A stretch of 64,000 nt of DNA, from positions 69,458 to 133,457 of the forward strand of contig JAXMGR010000012.1 of the NCBI GenBank assembly GCA_046352935.1, given 5' to 3'. The first letter of the stretch is position 1. The number at the start of each line of letters is the position of its first letter. This DNA comes from CAYWMY01 sp046352935. GTDB taxonomy: Bacteria > Pseudomonadota > Gammaproteobacteria > Steroidobacterales > Steroidobacteraceae. The notes below the pieces were generated by a model. The model had not been told where the DNA came from. It saw only the letters and a list, made by a program, of their open reading frames with translations, and did not search any database. Below, in pieces: positions 18,401-33,400 of this stretch. Both the position numbers and the translations under genes were made by a program.

Positions 18401-21400
18401 TGCCGGTGGCCGAGGGCTACTGCCACCAGAAGGGCATCTTCCCGGCCCGTGAGGCGGTGGTCATGCAGCAGCAGGACCGCGGTGTCCGCGGCGTGTCGGC
18501 CGACGATGTCTTCATCGGGAACGGTGTGTCCGAACTCATCGACCTCACGCTGCGTGCGCTGCTGGAGCCAGGTGACGAGGTGCTGGTGCCGAGCCCGGAC
18601 TATCCCCTGTGGTCGGCGGCCGTCACCTTGAACGGTGGTCGGGTCGTGCACTATCCCTGCCGCCCGGATCGCGGCTTCGAGCCGGACGTGGAGGAGGTGG
18701 CATCCCTCGTCACACGCCGCACGCGCGCGATCGTCGTCATCAATCCCAACAACCCCACGGGTGCCGTGTATTCGCGCGAGACGCTCGCGGCACTCGCCCG
18801 GCTCGCCGAACGGCATGGCCTCGTCGTCTTCGCCGACGAGATCTACGACGGCATGACCTACGACGGAGCCGAGTTCGTGCCGATGGCCACGCTGGTCGGC
18901 GATACGCTGTGCTGCACGATGTCGGGCCTGTCGAAGGTCTATCGCGCCTGCGGATACCGGGTGGGCTGGGCCGTGTTCTCCGGCGCGCGGGAGCAGGCGC
19001 AGGAATACCTGCAGGGCGTGGAGCTGTTGAGCTCGCTGCGCCTGTGCAGCAACGTGCCGGGGCAGTGGGCCGTGCAGACCGCGCTCGGCGGGCACCAGAG
19101 CATCCGCGATCTCGTGGCACCGGGCGGGCGGCTGTACGAGTCGCGTCAGGCCATCATCGACGGCGTGCGTGCCAGCCGGTACCTGGAGGTCACGGCGCCG
19201 CGCGGGGCGCTCTACGCCTTCGTGCGCGTGCGCAGCGAACTGTTCGATGGCTTCGACGATCAGGCGTTCGCGATGGACCTGCTGGAACACAAGCACGTGC
19301 TCATCGCTCCGGGCGTGAGTTTCAACGTGCCTTACCGTGATCATTTCCGGGTCACGAATCTGCCGACGGCGGAGACGCTGCGTCTCGTGTTCGGCCGCAT
19401 CGGGGAACTGCTGGATTCCTGGGCCGCCGGCGAGACGGAGCGTTCGCAATCGCTGCGCGCCGTGAAGTGAACGCCGCCGGGCTCACGCGCTGAGCCACCG
19501 GCTGCCCCAGAATCGGGACCCGTGAAATCGACTGGCGGGGCGACACTCCGCGGCGGCGCAACCGGCCGCCACGCTCGTTCCCCGGCCGGTCACCGTGATC
19601 CCGACACCGGACTGCGCCGCAGTGCCCCGACTCGATTCCGACACCGTTCAGTACCTCGATTCCGGCGGCACGCTGCTCACGGCCAACCGCCGTCAGGCGC
19701 GGTTTCTGTTCGCGCGTCACGCGGAATCGATGATCGCGGCAGGTCGTCGCGCCTGGGAGACGCCGGCGATCCTGCCGATCGATGCCTGGCTCGCGGAGGC
19801 ATTCCGTGCCGCGTCGACCGCGGGCGAGCGCCCGGCCCGGCGGCTGCTCGACGACGATTCCGTGCTGTGGCTGTGGCGCGAGGCGCTCGCCGCGGACCTG
19901 TCGGACACGCTGCAGGATGCCGCGGACCTGGCCCCGCTCGCGCGGCACGCGTGGCTCGCGCTGCGCCTCCATGGTGGCAGCCGCCGGATGTTGTCGGCTG
20001 CGTCGTCGGCCGGAGACCAGCGCCTGTTCCTGCGCTGGATGTGCCACGTCGAGGACCGGCTGGAGGAAGTGGGGGCGGTGGATGCCGCACTGCTGCGGCT
20101 CGAGGCCGCGGCGCACGCCGGCGACCTCGCGGCCCGCCCCATCATGCTCTGCGGCCTCGATGAGGCGACACCCGGGCTTCGCGGCTTCGCCGCTGCACTG
20201 TCCGCGGGTGGCGGGCGCATCGCACCGCGCTGGCATCCGATGCCTGCGGTCGTTCACGAACTGGCGGCAGCGGATCCGGAATCCGAACTCGAGGCGGCGC
20301 TGGACTGGCTGCACGAGCGTCTCTGCGCCGATGCGGCAGGCCATTACGCCCTCGTCGTGCCGGACCTCCGGGCCCGGCGCTCCGAGGTCGAGCGACGACT
20401 CGCTGCGGCCCTGCAGCCCTCGCTGGAGCTGCCGGGCACCCTGGAACACGCCCGCGTCTTCGACATGGCGGGCGGCGAACCGCTCGCTGCGCAGGGCATC
20501 GTCGCCACGGCTCTCGGACTGCTGCGCCTCGGGCGTGCACCGATCCCGTTCGATGCCCTGACACAGCTGCTGCGCAGTCCTTTCATCGCGGGTGCGGAGG
20601 TCGAGGAAGCCGCCCGTGCCGCGCTCGACCACGGATTGCGTGCTGCCGGGCGCGCCGGGGTGACACCCGCCGAACTCATGCTGGCGGCGCGGGCCGGAGG
20701 CTGTGCGCAGCTGGTGTCCCTGCTCGAAACTCACCTCGGTCTGCTCGATTCAGTCACGCTTACGGCACTGCTGGACCGGCACGTCGACAGTGTCGGGCGC
20801 ATCCTCGAGGCCTGGGGCTGGCCCGGGCCCGGTGTGGTGACGGGCGATGTCGTGCAGGCAGCCGAGGAGTGGCGTACACGCCTCCGCGCGCTGGCGTCGA
20901 ATGCATCGCTCGCCGGCAGCCTCAGCTGGCCGGCGGCCGTCACCGAGGTCGCCCGGCGCTGCCGGGCACCGTTCCAGCCCGAGCGCGGCCTGCCCAGACT
21001 GCTCGTCCTCGACTCGCTCGAGGACGTGGGCGTTCCGCTCGAAGGCCTGTGCGTGCTGGGGCTGAATGCAGACACCTGGCCCCGGTCCTCGTCGCCGGAC
21101 CCCTTCCTGCCGATCGACCTGCAGCGCAGGCTCGGCATGGAGGCCGCGACGCCTGCCGGAAGGCTGCTCCAGGCGCAGCGGGTCCAGGCCGCATGGCTGC
21201 GAGCGACGCGGGAACTGGTCGTCGCGTGGCCGCGCCGACGCGACGACAGCCCCGCGGCACGGTCACCACTGCTGCCCGTCGCGGCGTCACTCCCGCCGGT
21301 CACCGCCCTTATCCGACGCGCGGAATCGCGCTTCGCGGAGCGCCGGCTCGAGCGGCTGGCGCCGGACGCCGCTCCACCCCTGGAGCGGGTGCGGGTACGT

Positions 21401-24400
21401 GGCGGCGCGCGCCTCGTGGAACTGCAGGCGCAGTGTCCTTTTCGTGCATTCGCGGAATTGCGGCTCGGTGCAGTGCCCCTGGAGGAGCCCGAGGCCGGGG
21501 TATCGAAGACGCTCCGGGGGCGGCTCCTGCACGAGGCGCTGCGGTCCTTCTGGGAGACGGTACGCGCGAGCCGTCAACTGCGCGCACTCGGTGCAGCGGA
21601 CGTCGAGGAATTGGTCCGGCGCGCCACGGACGGTGCCGCGGCGCGGCTCGACCTGCGGCGCGCGGGCACCCGTGCGGCCGCACTCGAGCTCGAATGGCAG
21701 CGTGCCGCCGTCACGCACCTGGTCGATGCCGATCTCGCGCGCCCGGATTTCGAAGTCGACGCGACCGAGCGTGCCTTCGATGCAACGGTCGCGGGGGTCA
21801 CGCTGTCGCTGCGGGTCGATCGTGTCGATCGCGTCGGGGATCGGTGGGTACTCGTCGACTACAAGACGGCGCGGCGTGTCTCGGTGCGGCAATGGACAGG
21901 CCCGCGTCCGGAGGCGCCGCAACTGCCGCTTTACGCGCTGACTTACGCGCCGGATGTGGCCGGCATCGCATTTGCCGTCGCCGCGCGTGATGAGGGCCGG
22001 ATCCGGGGCCTGGCGGCCGATGCGGCCCTGCTGGGCGCCGATGCCGACATCGCGCGGCTCGACGCGCGTGTCCCCGAAGCCGGCGACTGGAACGCCCTGC
22101 GCGAGCGCTGGCAGGACGTGCTCGCCGGACTCGTGGCGCGATATGCCGCGGGCGATGCGGAGGTGGCCCCCCTGAAGCATGCGACCTGCAGGAACTGCCA
22201 TCTGGCCTCGCTGTGTCGCGTCCGGCAGGTATCGGACGACGTCCTTGCCGAGGTCGATGACGTGTCCGCGACGGAGCTCGACGATGGTTGATCACGACGC
22301 AGTGGCCGACTGGCGGGCCCGGCAGGTCGCCGTCGATCCGGATCGCTCGGTGATCGTCCAGGCTCCTGCGGGCTCCGGCAAGACGGCGCTGCTGGTCGAG
22401 CGCTTCCTGCGCCTGCTCGCGCGTGTCGACGAACCCGAGCAGATACTGGCGATCACTTTCACCCGCAAGGCTGCCGCCGAGATGCGCGAGCGGATCGCGG
22501 CCGCCATCGATGCGGCCGCGGCGCCGCCCGGCCCCGGGGCGACGTCCCACGAGTGCGAGTTGCGTGCTCTCGCGCGGAAAGCCCGCGAGCACGGCGAGGT
22601 GCGCGGCTGGTGCCTCGATCTGCAGCTCTCGAGGCTGCGCATCATGACCATCGATGCGCTGGGTCACTGGCTCGCGCGGCATCAGCCCGTCCACGCGCGG
22701 CTGGGATGCGATCCGGAGCTGGTGAAGGATCCGGCGCCGCTGTATCGGGAGGCGGCGCAGCGAACCGTCGCGGCGCTGGAATTCGATGCCGCGTTCGCGC
22801 CGGCGCTGGAATCCGTGATCCGGCTGCTCGACGGTGACATCGCGCGAACAGTGCAGCAGATCGCCGCGCTCCTCGCCCGGCGCGACCTGTGGTTGCCGCG
22901 GCTGCTCGCGGCCCGCGGCAGTGCAGACCGGCGTGCGGCCAGCGAGGACCTGCGGGCCGCGGTGATCGTCGATGAACTCCAGGCGGCGCGCGACGCGCTG
23001 CCGGAGATGGCTTTGCGTCGGCTGATCGGTGAGGTCATCGCCGGGGTGCTCGTCGACACGCCGGTGGGTGGCAGGCTGGAGGCCCTGCGCGGCTCGTCGG
23101 AGTTGCCGGCGGCCGCCGTCGAGGATCTATCGAAATGGCGGGCGCTCACCCGCCTGCTCCTGACGGGGGAGGGCACGCCACGCCGGAAGCTGACGGTCCG
23201 GGAGGGCTTTCCTCCCTCGGCCCGGTCGCTGAAGAGCGAGGCGCTCGATCTGATCGCAACGCTGACCGCGGACACCGACGCGCTCCTGGCGCTGCGGCGC
23301 ATCGGCGACCTGCCGGCGCCGCGGTACCCGGACTCCGAGTGGCAGCAGATCGAAGCACTCGAAGAGGTGCTGATCCGTGCGGCGGCCGAGCTGCAGCAGG
23401 TGTTCGCGGCACAGGGGCGGATCGACCACGCTGCCGTCGCCGCTGCCGCGCGCGATGCTCTCGGGACGGAGGATGAACCCGCCGAGCTGATGCTGATGCT
23501 CGACTACCGAGTCCATCACCTGCTCGTCGACGAGTTCCAGGACACGTCCGCCGCCCAGTCGGCACTCCTGCGGCGGCTGGTCGGCGAGTGGAGCGGGCGA
23601 GACGGTCGCTCGCTGTTCTGCGTGGGTGATCCCATGCAGTCCATCTACGGATTCCGCGAGGCGGAGGTCGGGCTGTTCCTCGAGGCTCGTCGCCACGGTG
23701 TCGGCAGTGTGCGGCTGGAGAACGTGACGCTCGCCGCGAACTTCCGTTCGTCGCCGTCGGTGCTGGAGTGGATCAATGCCGGATTCTCGCGGCTGCTTCC
23801 GCCGCGGGATGATTTTGCGCGCGGAGCCGTCGCGCACGCGCCCTGCGTCGCAACGAGGTCCGACCGTGCGGGTGACGGGGTCCGTGTGCACGCGTTCGTG
23901 GACGCGGACGAGACGACAGCAGCACAGCGTGTCGTGGACGTGGTGCGGGAGTCCCTGCAGGGCGACGATGGAGGGGGGCGGTCGGTCGCGATCCTCGTGC
24001 GGTCGCGCGGATCTTTGCCGCCGATCCTCGAGGCACTGGGACGCGCCGGAATCGCCTGGCGCGGCGTCGACGTGGAGAGTCTCGCCGATCGCATGGCCGT
24101 GCGCGACGTGGTCGCGCTCGCGTGTGCGCTGCTGCACAGCGGCGACCGTACTGCATGGCTCTCCGTGCTGCGTGCGCCCTGGTGCGGAGTCGCGCTCGCG
24201 GACCTCGAGGTGATCGCCGACGCGGCGGTGCGGACGGTCCCGGACCTGCTCGGCGCGGAAGAACTCCCGGCGAGACTGTCGCCGGACGGTGCGCTGCGGG
24301 TGCAGAGACTCCGTGAGGCGCTCGAGCCCGTCGTCCGGGACCGCGGCCGGACGACGCTCGGCACCTGGTTGCAGAGCGCATGGCTCGCGCTGGATGGGCC

Positions 24401-27400
24401 GGCCACGGTGGAGGCCCCCGGGGATCTGCGCAACCTCCGCCTGTGTTTCGCGGCTTTCGACCAGCTCGAGCGCGAGTGTGGACCGCAGCCCGAGGCCTCC
24501 GAACTGGAGGCCGCGGTCCGGCGTGTGCAGGCATCCTCGGGCGAAGCCGCCGAGGCGTCGGTCGACGTCATGACGATCCACCGGGCGAAGGGGCTCGAGT
24601 TCGACGTCGTGATCATGCCGGATCTGGATCGCACGGCGAGGAAGGGCGAGGGGCCGCTTCTGCAATGGCAGGCCGTGACAGCGCGTGGAGGTGCTGCCGG
24701 CGTGCTGTTCGCGCCCCGCCCGTCGGTGCACGAACGCGAGAATCGGCGACGATCAGCCGAGGTCGGTCTTCATGCCTGGCTCGGCGGGCTCGACTCGGAT
24801 CGCGGGCGCTACGAACTCGGCCGACTGGCGTATGTCGCCACCACGCGCGCGCGACGGCGGCTGCATCTCATTGGGCGCGTCGCGTCGCGCGGCGCCGGTG
24901 ACGGTCGCCGGGAACTCGTGCCGCCGTCGGAGCGCTCCCTGCTGGGCGTGCTGTGGCCTGCCGTCGAGTGCGAGTTCTCGGCTGCCCTCGGCGCCATGGC
25001 CAGCAGTGCCTCGAACGCACCGGACACGGCGCAATCCCGGGCGCCGGGCGCTGACGCAATCGCGCGGCTGCGGCTTCCCGTGAACCCGCCGCCGGCACTG
25101 CCGGACGTACCGCGTCCGGTCCTGGCACTGCGCGCGATCGCGGGCGGTGTCGTGCAGCCCGCGTTCGACTGGGCCGGGGAACTGGCCGGCCGGATCGGCA
25201 CGGTTCTCCATGCGGAGCTGCATCGGATCTGCCGCGGGGAACTCGGCATCGAGCAGTGTCGGCTGCCGGCGCGCAAGGAGATCTGGCGGCAGGAGCTGCT
25301 GGCTGCGGGTGTCGCATCCGCTGCCGTTCCCGAGGCGGTGGCGCGCGTCGGGAACGCGCTCGCGACGATGCAGAACGATCCTCTGGGCCGGCGACTACTG
25401 TCGCGTGACTGGTCCGAACAGGGGAGTGAGTTCGCGCTGTCGGGGGTCATAGAGGGGCGTCTCGTCAGTGTCCGGATCGATCGCACGTTCGTCGATGCCG
25501 ACGGGTGCCGATGGATCGTCGACTGGAAGTCGAGCCGCCACGAGGGTGGCGAGCTCGATTCCTTCCTGCAGAACGAAATGTCGCGCCATGCGTCCCAGCT
25601 GCGGCTGTACGCCGAACTGCTCCGTGAGATCGACGGCCGTCCGCAGCGAATCGGGTTGTACTTTCCGGCGCTGGCCCGCTGGTGCGAGTACCGGTCCGAC
25701 GCATGATGCCGATTCAGAACTCGTACTCTGCCTGAAGTCGGAAGGTGACGTCCGGTGTCGCTGCGGTCAGGCCGAAGAGCATCGCCGCGTTGTAGGCGAT
25801 GGTGTGGTGATCGCTCGTCGAGAACTTCCCGAACACGGCCGGGCCGACGCGATGCTCCTGCTCGCGTGCGGGAGCCCACTCGTCCCATCGGCCCAGGTCA
25901 CCGAAGGCCTGCATGCCGTACTCGAACTCGCGCCGCCAGCGGTACTTGACCTGGAGCTGGTAGCCCAGCTCGGTCTCTTCGGGCTCGTCCGAATGGAACA
26001 TCCGCTCGAACAGCAGGTTGGCATTCAGCTGGAAGCGACCCCAGTCGCGCTGGAACAGCGGACCCCACTTGGCCTCATAGCCTTCGGCACGATCGCGCGG
26101 GCGCTCGAGTTCGAGCAGGAACCCGATGTCGACCGGCAGCTGGCCGGACTCGGTCAGCTGGAACTTGTTCTCCCACTCGATCGCTTCGTAGCGCAGCTTC
26201 TCACCACTTTCCTTCTCGAACTTCACGTACAGCTCCGTGAACCAGCGCTTCGCGGCGCCGAGACCGAAGCCGATGCTGCCAGCGCTCCTGCTCTCGCCAC
26301 CGGCGTCGTTGTCGCCGGCCGAGCCCATCTTGAGATCGAGCTCACGCTCACCGTACTCGACGTTCGGTGTGTAGACGTAGTCCGCCGGACCGGCATGGGC
26401 GGAGGCAGCGACGAGCAGCAGCGCGCACGCTGCCAGGGGAGCCGATCGATTCATGGATGACCTCAGGCGGATCGCCGGCGCACGAGTCGCGTGCCGGTGT
26501 AGACGACGGACAGGACGACACAGAAGAACAGGACCTGCATGCCGGGCGGCTGGGCCTCGTAACCCATGAGCGCGTGCAGGAACTCGCCGAGCGGCGAGTG
26601 GTCCGGCAGGACGGCGGAGGTGTCCCACAAGGGCTCGACGAGCGGCGGCAGCAGGCCCGCCTGGATCAGGAAATGCGCGGCCTGCCCGGCCATGCCGGCC
26701 GCGAGCGCGAGCACGAGCGTGCCGGTCACGGCGAAGAACCAGCGCAGCGGGATCCGCAGCAGCCCCGCATACATTGCGACACCGATGGCGACGCCACCCG
26801 CAAGCCCGGTCATGCCGCCTGCTGCGACACTGGCCGTGCTGTCGCCGCCGGCGTGCAGTCCATAGAGAAACAGAACGGTCTCGGAGCCCTCGCGCAGCAC
26901 GGCGATGGCGATCACGAGCGCGATTGCCGAGAGTCCGCGCTGGCCTGTGCCGACGTCAGAAGCGACGCGGCGCGCATCGCCGACCACCTCCCGGGCGTGG
27001 GAAGCCATCCAGATGCTGTGCCAGGCGAGCATCAGCACCGCGATGCCGAGCACGATCGCGTTGAAGATTTCCTGTCCGAGACCGTCGGCCCATTCCGCGA
27101 TCCGGCCAGCCGATGCCGCCACCAGCAGGGAACCGAGCACTCCTCCGGCGATGCCGACCGCCAGCCAGTGGCCACGGCGCGGGATATTGCGTGTGGCAGC
27201 CGCCACGACGCCGATGATCAGCGCGGCCTCGACCGATTCACGGAGCACGATGACAGCGGAACCGAGCATGAACGGATTACTCCGCGACGATGACGCCCTG
27301 GGCGGTCTTCTGGTTGAATTCTCCGAAGAACGGATACCGTCCCGGCCTGAGCGGGCCGATGAAGACGACGCCTTTGGAGAGGCCGGGTATGACCTTTTCG

Positions 27401-30400
27401 CGGTTCAGCTCGTAACTCTCGAATTCTTCGGGACTATTGTCCTGATTCTCGATGGTGATCCGAATGCGCTGACCGGCGGGGACCCGAAGCTCGGCCGGGA
27501 CGAACCGGTGATCCTTCAACGCGAGAAGAACCGGGAGATCCGCTGCGTGGGCCAGGCTCGGCAGAGCCAGCAGCAGGAGCGGGAGGTGGCGCATGGTCGA
27601 TGATCCTCGAATCGCTGTTTTGCAAACAATAACGATTCGCATTGATGAATTCAAGGACTCCGGCACGATGACGCCCGGTCATCGGCGGGTCACCGAACGG
27701 GATTCTGGAAGGATCCTTCGATGCTGAACGACCGGCGTCCGGAGGCATCGGGTGGTGCCAGAAAGCCGAGCGTATCGAGGACCTCGGCCGGCATCCCGGG
27801 GCGCGGCGCGACCTCGCCCTCAGCGAGATAGCCCGTCAGTGGGTCGATCCGCAGCGTGCCCCTCAGGAACAGCGGGGCGTCGAGATCGCGCAGCCGGCCC
27901 CCGATCACCCCCGGCGCGGAAAAGCCCTCGCCGAGTTCGAGTGCATAGCTGCCGAGCTTCGTCCCGGGGCGATCTGGCGCGCGCAGGTCCTGGGCGATGA
28001 TCCTGCCGGACAGGCCCTGCGGCTTCCCGGACGCGACCTCCGCGCCGACGTCCTCGAAGCGCAGCCGGCCGCGCCAGCCGCGTGCAGCCCCGGTGGTCCC
28101 GGCCGACTCCAGCGGCAACTCGCCGCGCAGCCCGGTGACGCTCACGCGCGTACCCGGGCGCAGCGTGACGAGTGCCTGGAAGTGTCCACCGCCCAGATCG
28201 CTGTCGACGTCGCAGCGGACGCGACCGATCAGCAGTGGCAGTACCGCGCAGCGCCAATGCAGCTCATCGATGGTGGTCTGCCCGATCCTCAGCGAGAGGG
28301 CATGGCCGTCCCAGATCGTGCCCGTCAGTCGATCGACACGTATGGCAGCGGGCAGGAATCGCCCCACCGTCGACGCCGGCAGGAAAGCGATCGTGAATAC
28401 GACGAACGTACCGAGCCCGAGGCCGAGCAGGAGCAGCGGCGTGCGGCGTCCCATTGCTCAGGAACGATGCAGCGTGATCGTGGCGTTGACGCTGCCTTCG
28501 CTTCCGACGCGCTCGATCGAGGCGCCACCCACGCCCACGCCGTACCGTGACTCGAGCGCCGCGATCCATGCGACGATGGCGTCGAACGACGCTGCGTTGA
28601 ACCGCACGCGCAACCCGTCCGGCCCCGTGGGCTCGGATCCCGCCAGGGCCGACGCCAGCCCCGCCTCGCGCGCGGTTCTGTCGATGAGCAGCGGCAGGGA
28701 CTCGGATCCGTCACGTACGACGGGTGCAGCCTGTACGGCCGGTGCGACGGACTGCATCCAGGCCAGATCCGCGGTCTTCGTCGCGATACGCTTCTCACCT
28801 GCCTGGATCGCATGATGCAGCCGCAGCCCGGCGCCCAGCAGGGCCAGCGCCACGCACCCTGCCGCCCCCCACAGCACGAAGCGTCGCTCGCGCGGGGCGA
28901 GGTGCTCCAGCCATTGCCGTGGATCGCGCTTCATCCGGCAGGCGTCCGCAGCTGGATCTTCCCTTCCACGGAGTCTCCCTGACTCGTCGTCGAACGAACG
29001 TCGACAGCCAGGCCGCGACGCCCGAGGGACTGGGACAGCATCGCGAGATCGTCGCCCGCCGGCACGCGCAGCCGGAGATCGAGAGCGCCGTCGCTCCAGC
29101 CGAGAGACTGGACGCTCGCACCCGGGACCTCCGGTACCGCCTGCGCGAGCGCGGCGAGCGGCACGAGGAAACCGCCAGACGCATGTCCGCCACCCAGTCG
29201 CGCCTGCATCTGAGCGCGCGCGTTCACGATGCGCTGCACGTCGGGCATTGCGCTGCGGAAGGTCTGCTCGATGGCGGCATCGAGGCGCCGCTCCGCGCGG
29301 TGCACCGATACCAGCCGCGCCGCCTCGAAACCGAGGTGAGCGACGACGAGGCCGGCCGCGAGCGCGGCGGCGAGGCGCCAGCGCTGCCATCGCCCGTTCG
29401 AGCCGCGGCGCGCCGCGAAGTCTCCCTGCAGCAGCGACCAGGGCGCATGACGCACTGCACCCGTGGCGAGCAGACGCAGAGGTCCGTCCGTCAGCAGGTG
29501 GACCTCGAGGCTGCCGCAGAGCTCACGCAGCGCCTCGATTGCGACCTGCGACTCGCGCCAGTCGCGCTCGCTCACATAACAGTGCAGATGACGGTCGGCG
29601 CCCTCGAGGCCCGCGACACCGAAGGTCTCGGAGAGCGGCTCGGCGTCCAGAACGAAAGGCAGCCCGGCGACGGGTCGGACGAACAGCCGCCGTGAATCGA
29701 GCAGCACGACGATCTTGCCCGGATTGTCGGGCAGGCAGGTCGTCTCCGGATACACGGCCGAAGGCTCGATGCCGGCGGCACGAAGCTCCTGCAGCCACGA
29801 CTCCATCTGCGCGCGCTGGACGGCCGCGACGGGTACACGGCCGTCCGCAGCCTGGGGGCCGATCGCGAAGTGGAAGTTCTCCACGTCCTGCGCGAGCTGC
29901 TCCTCCATCGCATAGGCGACGACCTGCAGCCCCCTGCCGGCGCCTTTCAGCGGCAGCGTGGCCTCGGAGATCGTGACCTGCTCACCGGGAACGAGGACGA
30001 CGACCTCGCGGTTGACGGCGAGCGCAGCCGCTGCCGGCAGATCGCCTGCCGTCACGGGCGCGAGCGTGGCACCAGCGGAATCCACGATGGTCCATGCGGG
30101 CTCGGGCGACAAACGCAGGACGAGAAACTGCGACATCTTCACTCGCTACCTATCGAGCGCAGAACGGCGCGCGGTGGCCCGTTCCCGCGTTCGAGGAGAC
30201 TGTACAGGGTGAGTTCCATGGTGCCAATACGCACGACGGTGCGCAGCCGGAACCAGGCCGATGCCTGTGAGACCTGCGTCTCGATGCGACGGAACTCCGC
30301 GTCGGAGAGCGTGGCACGCAGGTCCTCGATCGAGGGGAAACAGCCGCCGCGCCGGTTCTGGGCGAGCGCCTCGGCGGCACCGAAATCCGCCGCCTCCGGC

Positions 30401-33400
30401 GAGAGCGACGCCAGCACGGGACCGGTCGCGGTGCAGAGGTTGATGCGCCGGACATCGACGGGCAGAGCGGCGACGTGCGGCGCCAGGACCCTGAACTCGG
30501 CGAGGCTGAAGCCCGGCAGGGCGAGCAGCTCCGAAGTGCTCGAGACCGGGCCGTTCGCCGTGCGGTACGGCGGGGTCTGTGCGAGATACACACCGTCCTC
30601 GGCACCACGCTGGAAGTCCGGGACCGTATCGGCATCGAGCCAGTCGGCGAGCATGCGTGCCCACTTGACGTCCAGATGCAGGCGCTCGAGCAGCCGCTCG
30701 AATGTCTCGACGGCCGCGGGGTCGGCGGTGCCATCCGCCTTCACGAGCGTGTTGATGTTGAACCGTCCCTGCATGTCCTCCATCTGGCCGGACAGCGTTC
30801 CACCCTCGATCGGCAGCGGCGGAACCGGTTTCGCCCAGTCCTCGCCGAAGTCGTCCTGATCGTTCCGCGTCGCGTCGTCCCGCAGGATCTCGGTAGCCCA
30901 GGCTTCCGCACCCATCGCGTACTGGCGGGCCTGCTCCAGCACGAGCGTCGCCGCCGTGCGCCGCTGATCGAGCGCGCCTTCCTTCGCGAGGCGCACTGCG
31001 AGAATCGTCGCGAGCGCGACCATGACGATGGCCGTGATGAGTGCGACGCCGCGCTGGTTCATCCGGGAACCTCGACGAGGCGTCTGATGCGACCGTAGTC
31101 CTCGAGCTCGATCAGGATCTCGATGGCGAGGGGCCGGGCGCGGAATCCTGTCGTCGCGACGGCGTCGCGCGATGGCCACTCGTCGACCCAGGCGCGCGCG
31201 GAGTTGAGGTAGCGCAGCTGGATGGAACGGACGCCTCCGAGCAGACGCCGCTCTGCCGGTTCCGACGCCAGCATTGCATCGGTGACGACCCAGTGGTCCC
31301 GCACGAGCGTGTCGCCGTCGAGGCGGTACCGTACCCGCTGCACGGTGCCCCGCGGCAGGCCTGCCGTGTTGCTCCAGCCGCCACGTGACAACTCGACGAG
31401 CGCGGTCGAATTGGGGTCGCGCAGCAGTGCCGGGCGGTAGCCGTCACCCACGGGCTCGCGAACCGGCCGCGGCGCGATCGCCGCGAAGTCGACGATCATC
31501 GTGCGCACGGCGTGCTGGACCTCGGCCAGACGCCGCGTCTGCGTGCGCGCGCGCTCGGCGAGCGAGGCCGCTTCGGCATAGCCCCGATAGGCCATGACGC
31601 CGACGACGGCGAAGATCGCGATCGCGACCAGCAGTTCCAGGAGCGTGAAGCCACGCGGGCGCCGGGTCATGGTCAGGGTCCCTGGCCGGAACCGGCACCT
31701 GCCCAGGGCGTCGCGGACGGCACCGAGGCGAGCTGCGCATCTCCGAGCACACCGACCATCTCGACGAGCGCGACGTCGTCGGCATCGGATGCCCGGCGTA
31801 CGCTCATGCGGACCTGGCGCAGGCCGGAGACTTCCGTCTGCACGACTACGGAACGCCAGCGCCAGCGCTCGTTCGCGAAATCGACGGTGCCTTCGGTCTC
31901 GCCCACCGACGGCATCTGTCTTCGCAGACGCAGGTCGGTGATCAGGTCAGACGCGATCCATGATGCGAAAGTCCGGTCGCGCAGGTAGGCCGCGTTGCTC
32001 GCGGTGCTGGTCACGGCCCTGAATGCGGCCAGCATGCCGATTGCGACGATTGCCAGGGCGACCACCACTTCCAGCAGCGTGAAGCCACGTGCCCGGCGCC
32101 TGCCGGCGTACGGACTGCGCTGCGGACCTCGTCCGGACCCGCATCGGGCGGGACGCGGCCGGCTGCACGACCCGGCGCGGGTGCTGTGTGCCGCCGCCGG
32201 CCGGCATCGTGATGAACCGCTCATCGGCGGGCTTCGTCCGTGGCGCCGGCGATGATCTTCATCGTTCCGTCGGCCGCGCCCTCGATCAGCAGCCTGTCGC
32301 CGCCGCTGCGCTCGAGCGTGAGCCGGTACGGGGTGACGTCGCCGCCGGCGAAGAGCACGAGCTGCGGCTCGCGCTCCTTCGGCGCGTCGTTCACGCGCAG
32401 CAGCACGCGACGACCCTCGATCTCGAGTTCGATCACGACGCCGTCGGGCAACTCGTGCGGCTCGAAGTCGCGATCGCCGGCGTACGCGATCCAGCGCTGC
32501 TCGCGACCGTCGAAGCGCAGGACCTCGTAACCAGCGGGCTGGAGCCAGAAGCCGTAATCACGGCCTTCGAGTTCCGCCATCTCGTGCGCACTCGCCAGAA
32601 CATCGGTGAAGCGGTCAGCCTCGTCCCGCAGTTCCCGGTCCCCGCCCAGCACACCCACGGCGATGGTGGTCATGCCGACGAGGATGCCGATGATGACGAT
32701 GACGACCAGCAGTTCCAGCAGGGAGAAGCCGGCCGGACCCTGCACCACTCGCCTGCAACGCGAAGCGTGGTACGCCACCGCAGCGACCCTGGCGCGCGCC
32801 GGCCCTGCGACACCCGCCGTAACTGCTACTTCAGAGTCCAGTTGCCGATGTCCGCCGCTGCGTCCTCGCCGCCCTCCTGACCGTCGGCGCCGTGCGTCCA
32901 GAGGTCGAAGGCGAGTCCGTGCGTGCCGGGTTCCAGATAGAGGTAATCGTTGCCCCAGGGATCCTTCATGAGCTGCTTGATGTACCCGCCCGGTTTCCAG
33001 TTCCTGATGGCGGGGTCGGAGGGCCGGGTGACCAGTGCCTGCAGGCCCTGATCCGTCGTCGGGTAGCGGAAATTGTCGAGGCGATAGAGATCGAGCGCCG
33101 TCTCCAGTGCGCGGATGTCCTGCTGGGCCTTGGCGATGCGGGCCTCGTCGACCTTGCCGAGGATCGCAGGCGCCACGAGGGTGGCGAGGATCCCGAGGAT
33201 CACGACGACCACCATGATCTCGATCAGCGTGAAACCACGGGCACGCGGGGCGATCGGCATGTTCAGACTCCGTGTTCGGCGGGGCGCGGCGATCATAACA
33301 AAGCGTCCGGGGCGGAGCGTTCACTGCAGCTATAATGCGCGGCCCTTTCCCCAGGAGATCGGCATGGCGCTCGGGATGGTTTTCCCCGGACAGGGCTCGC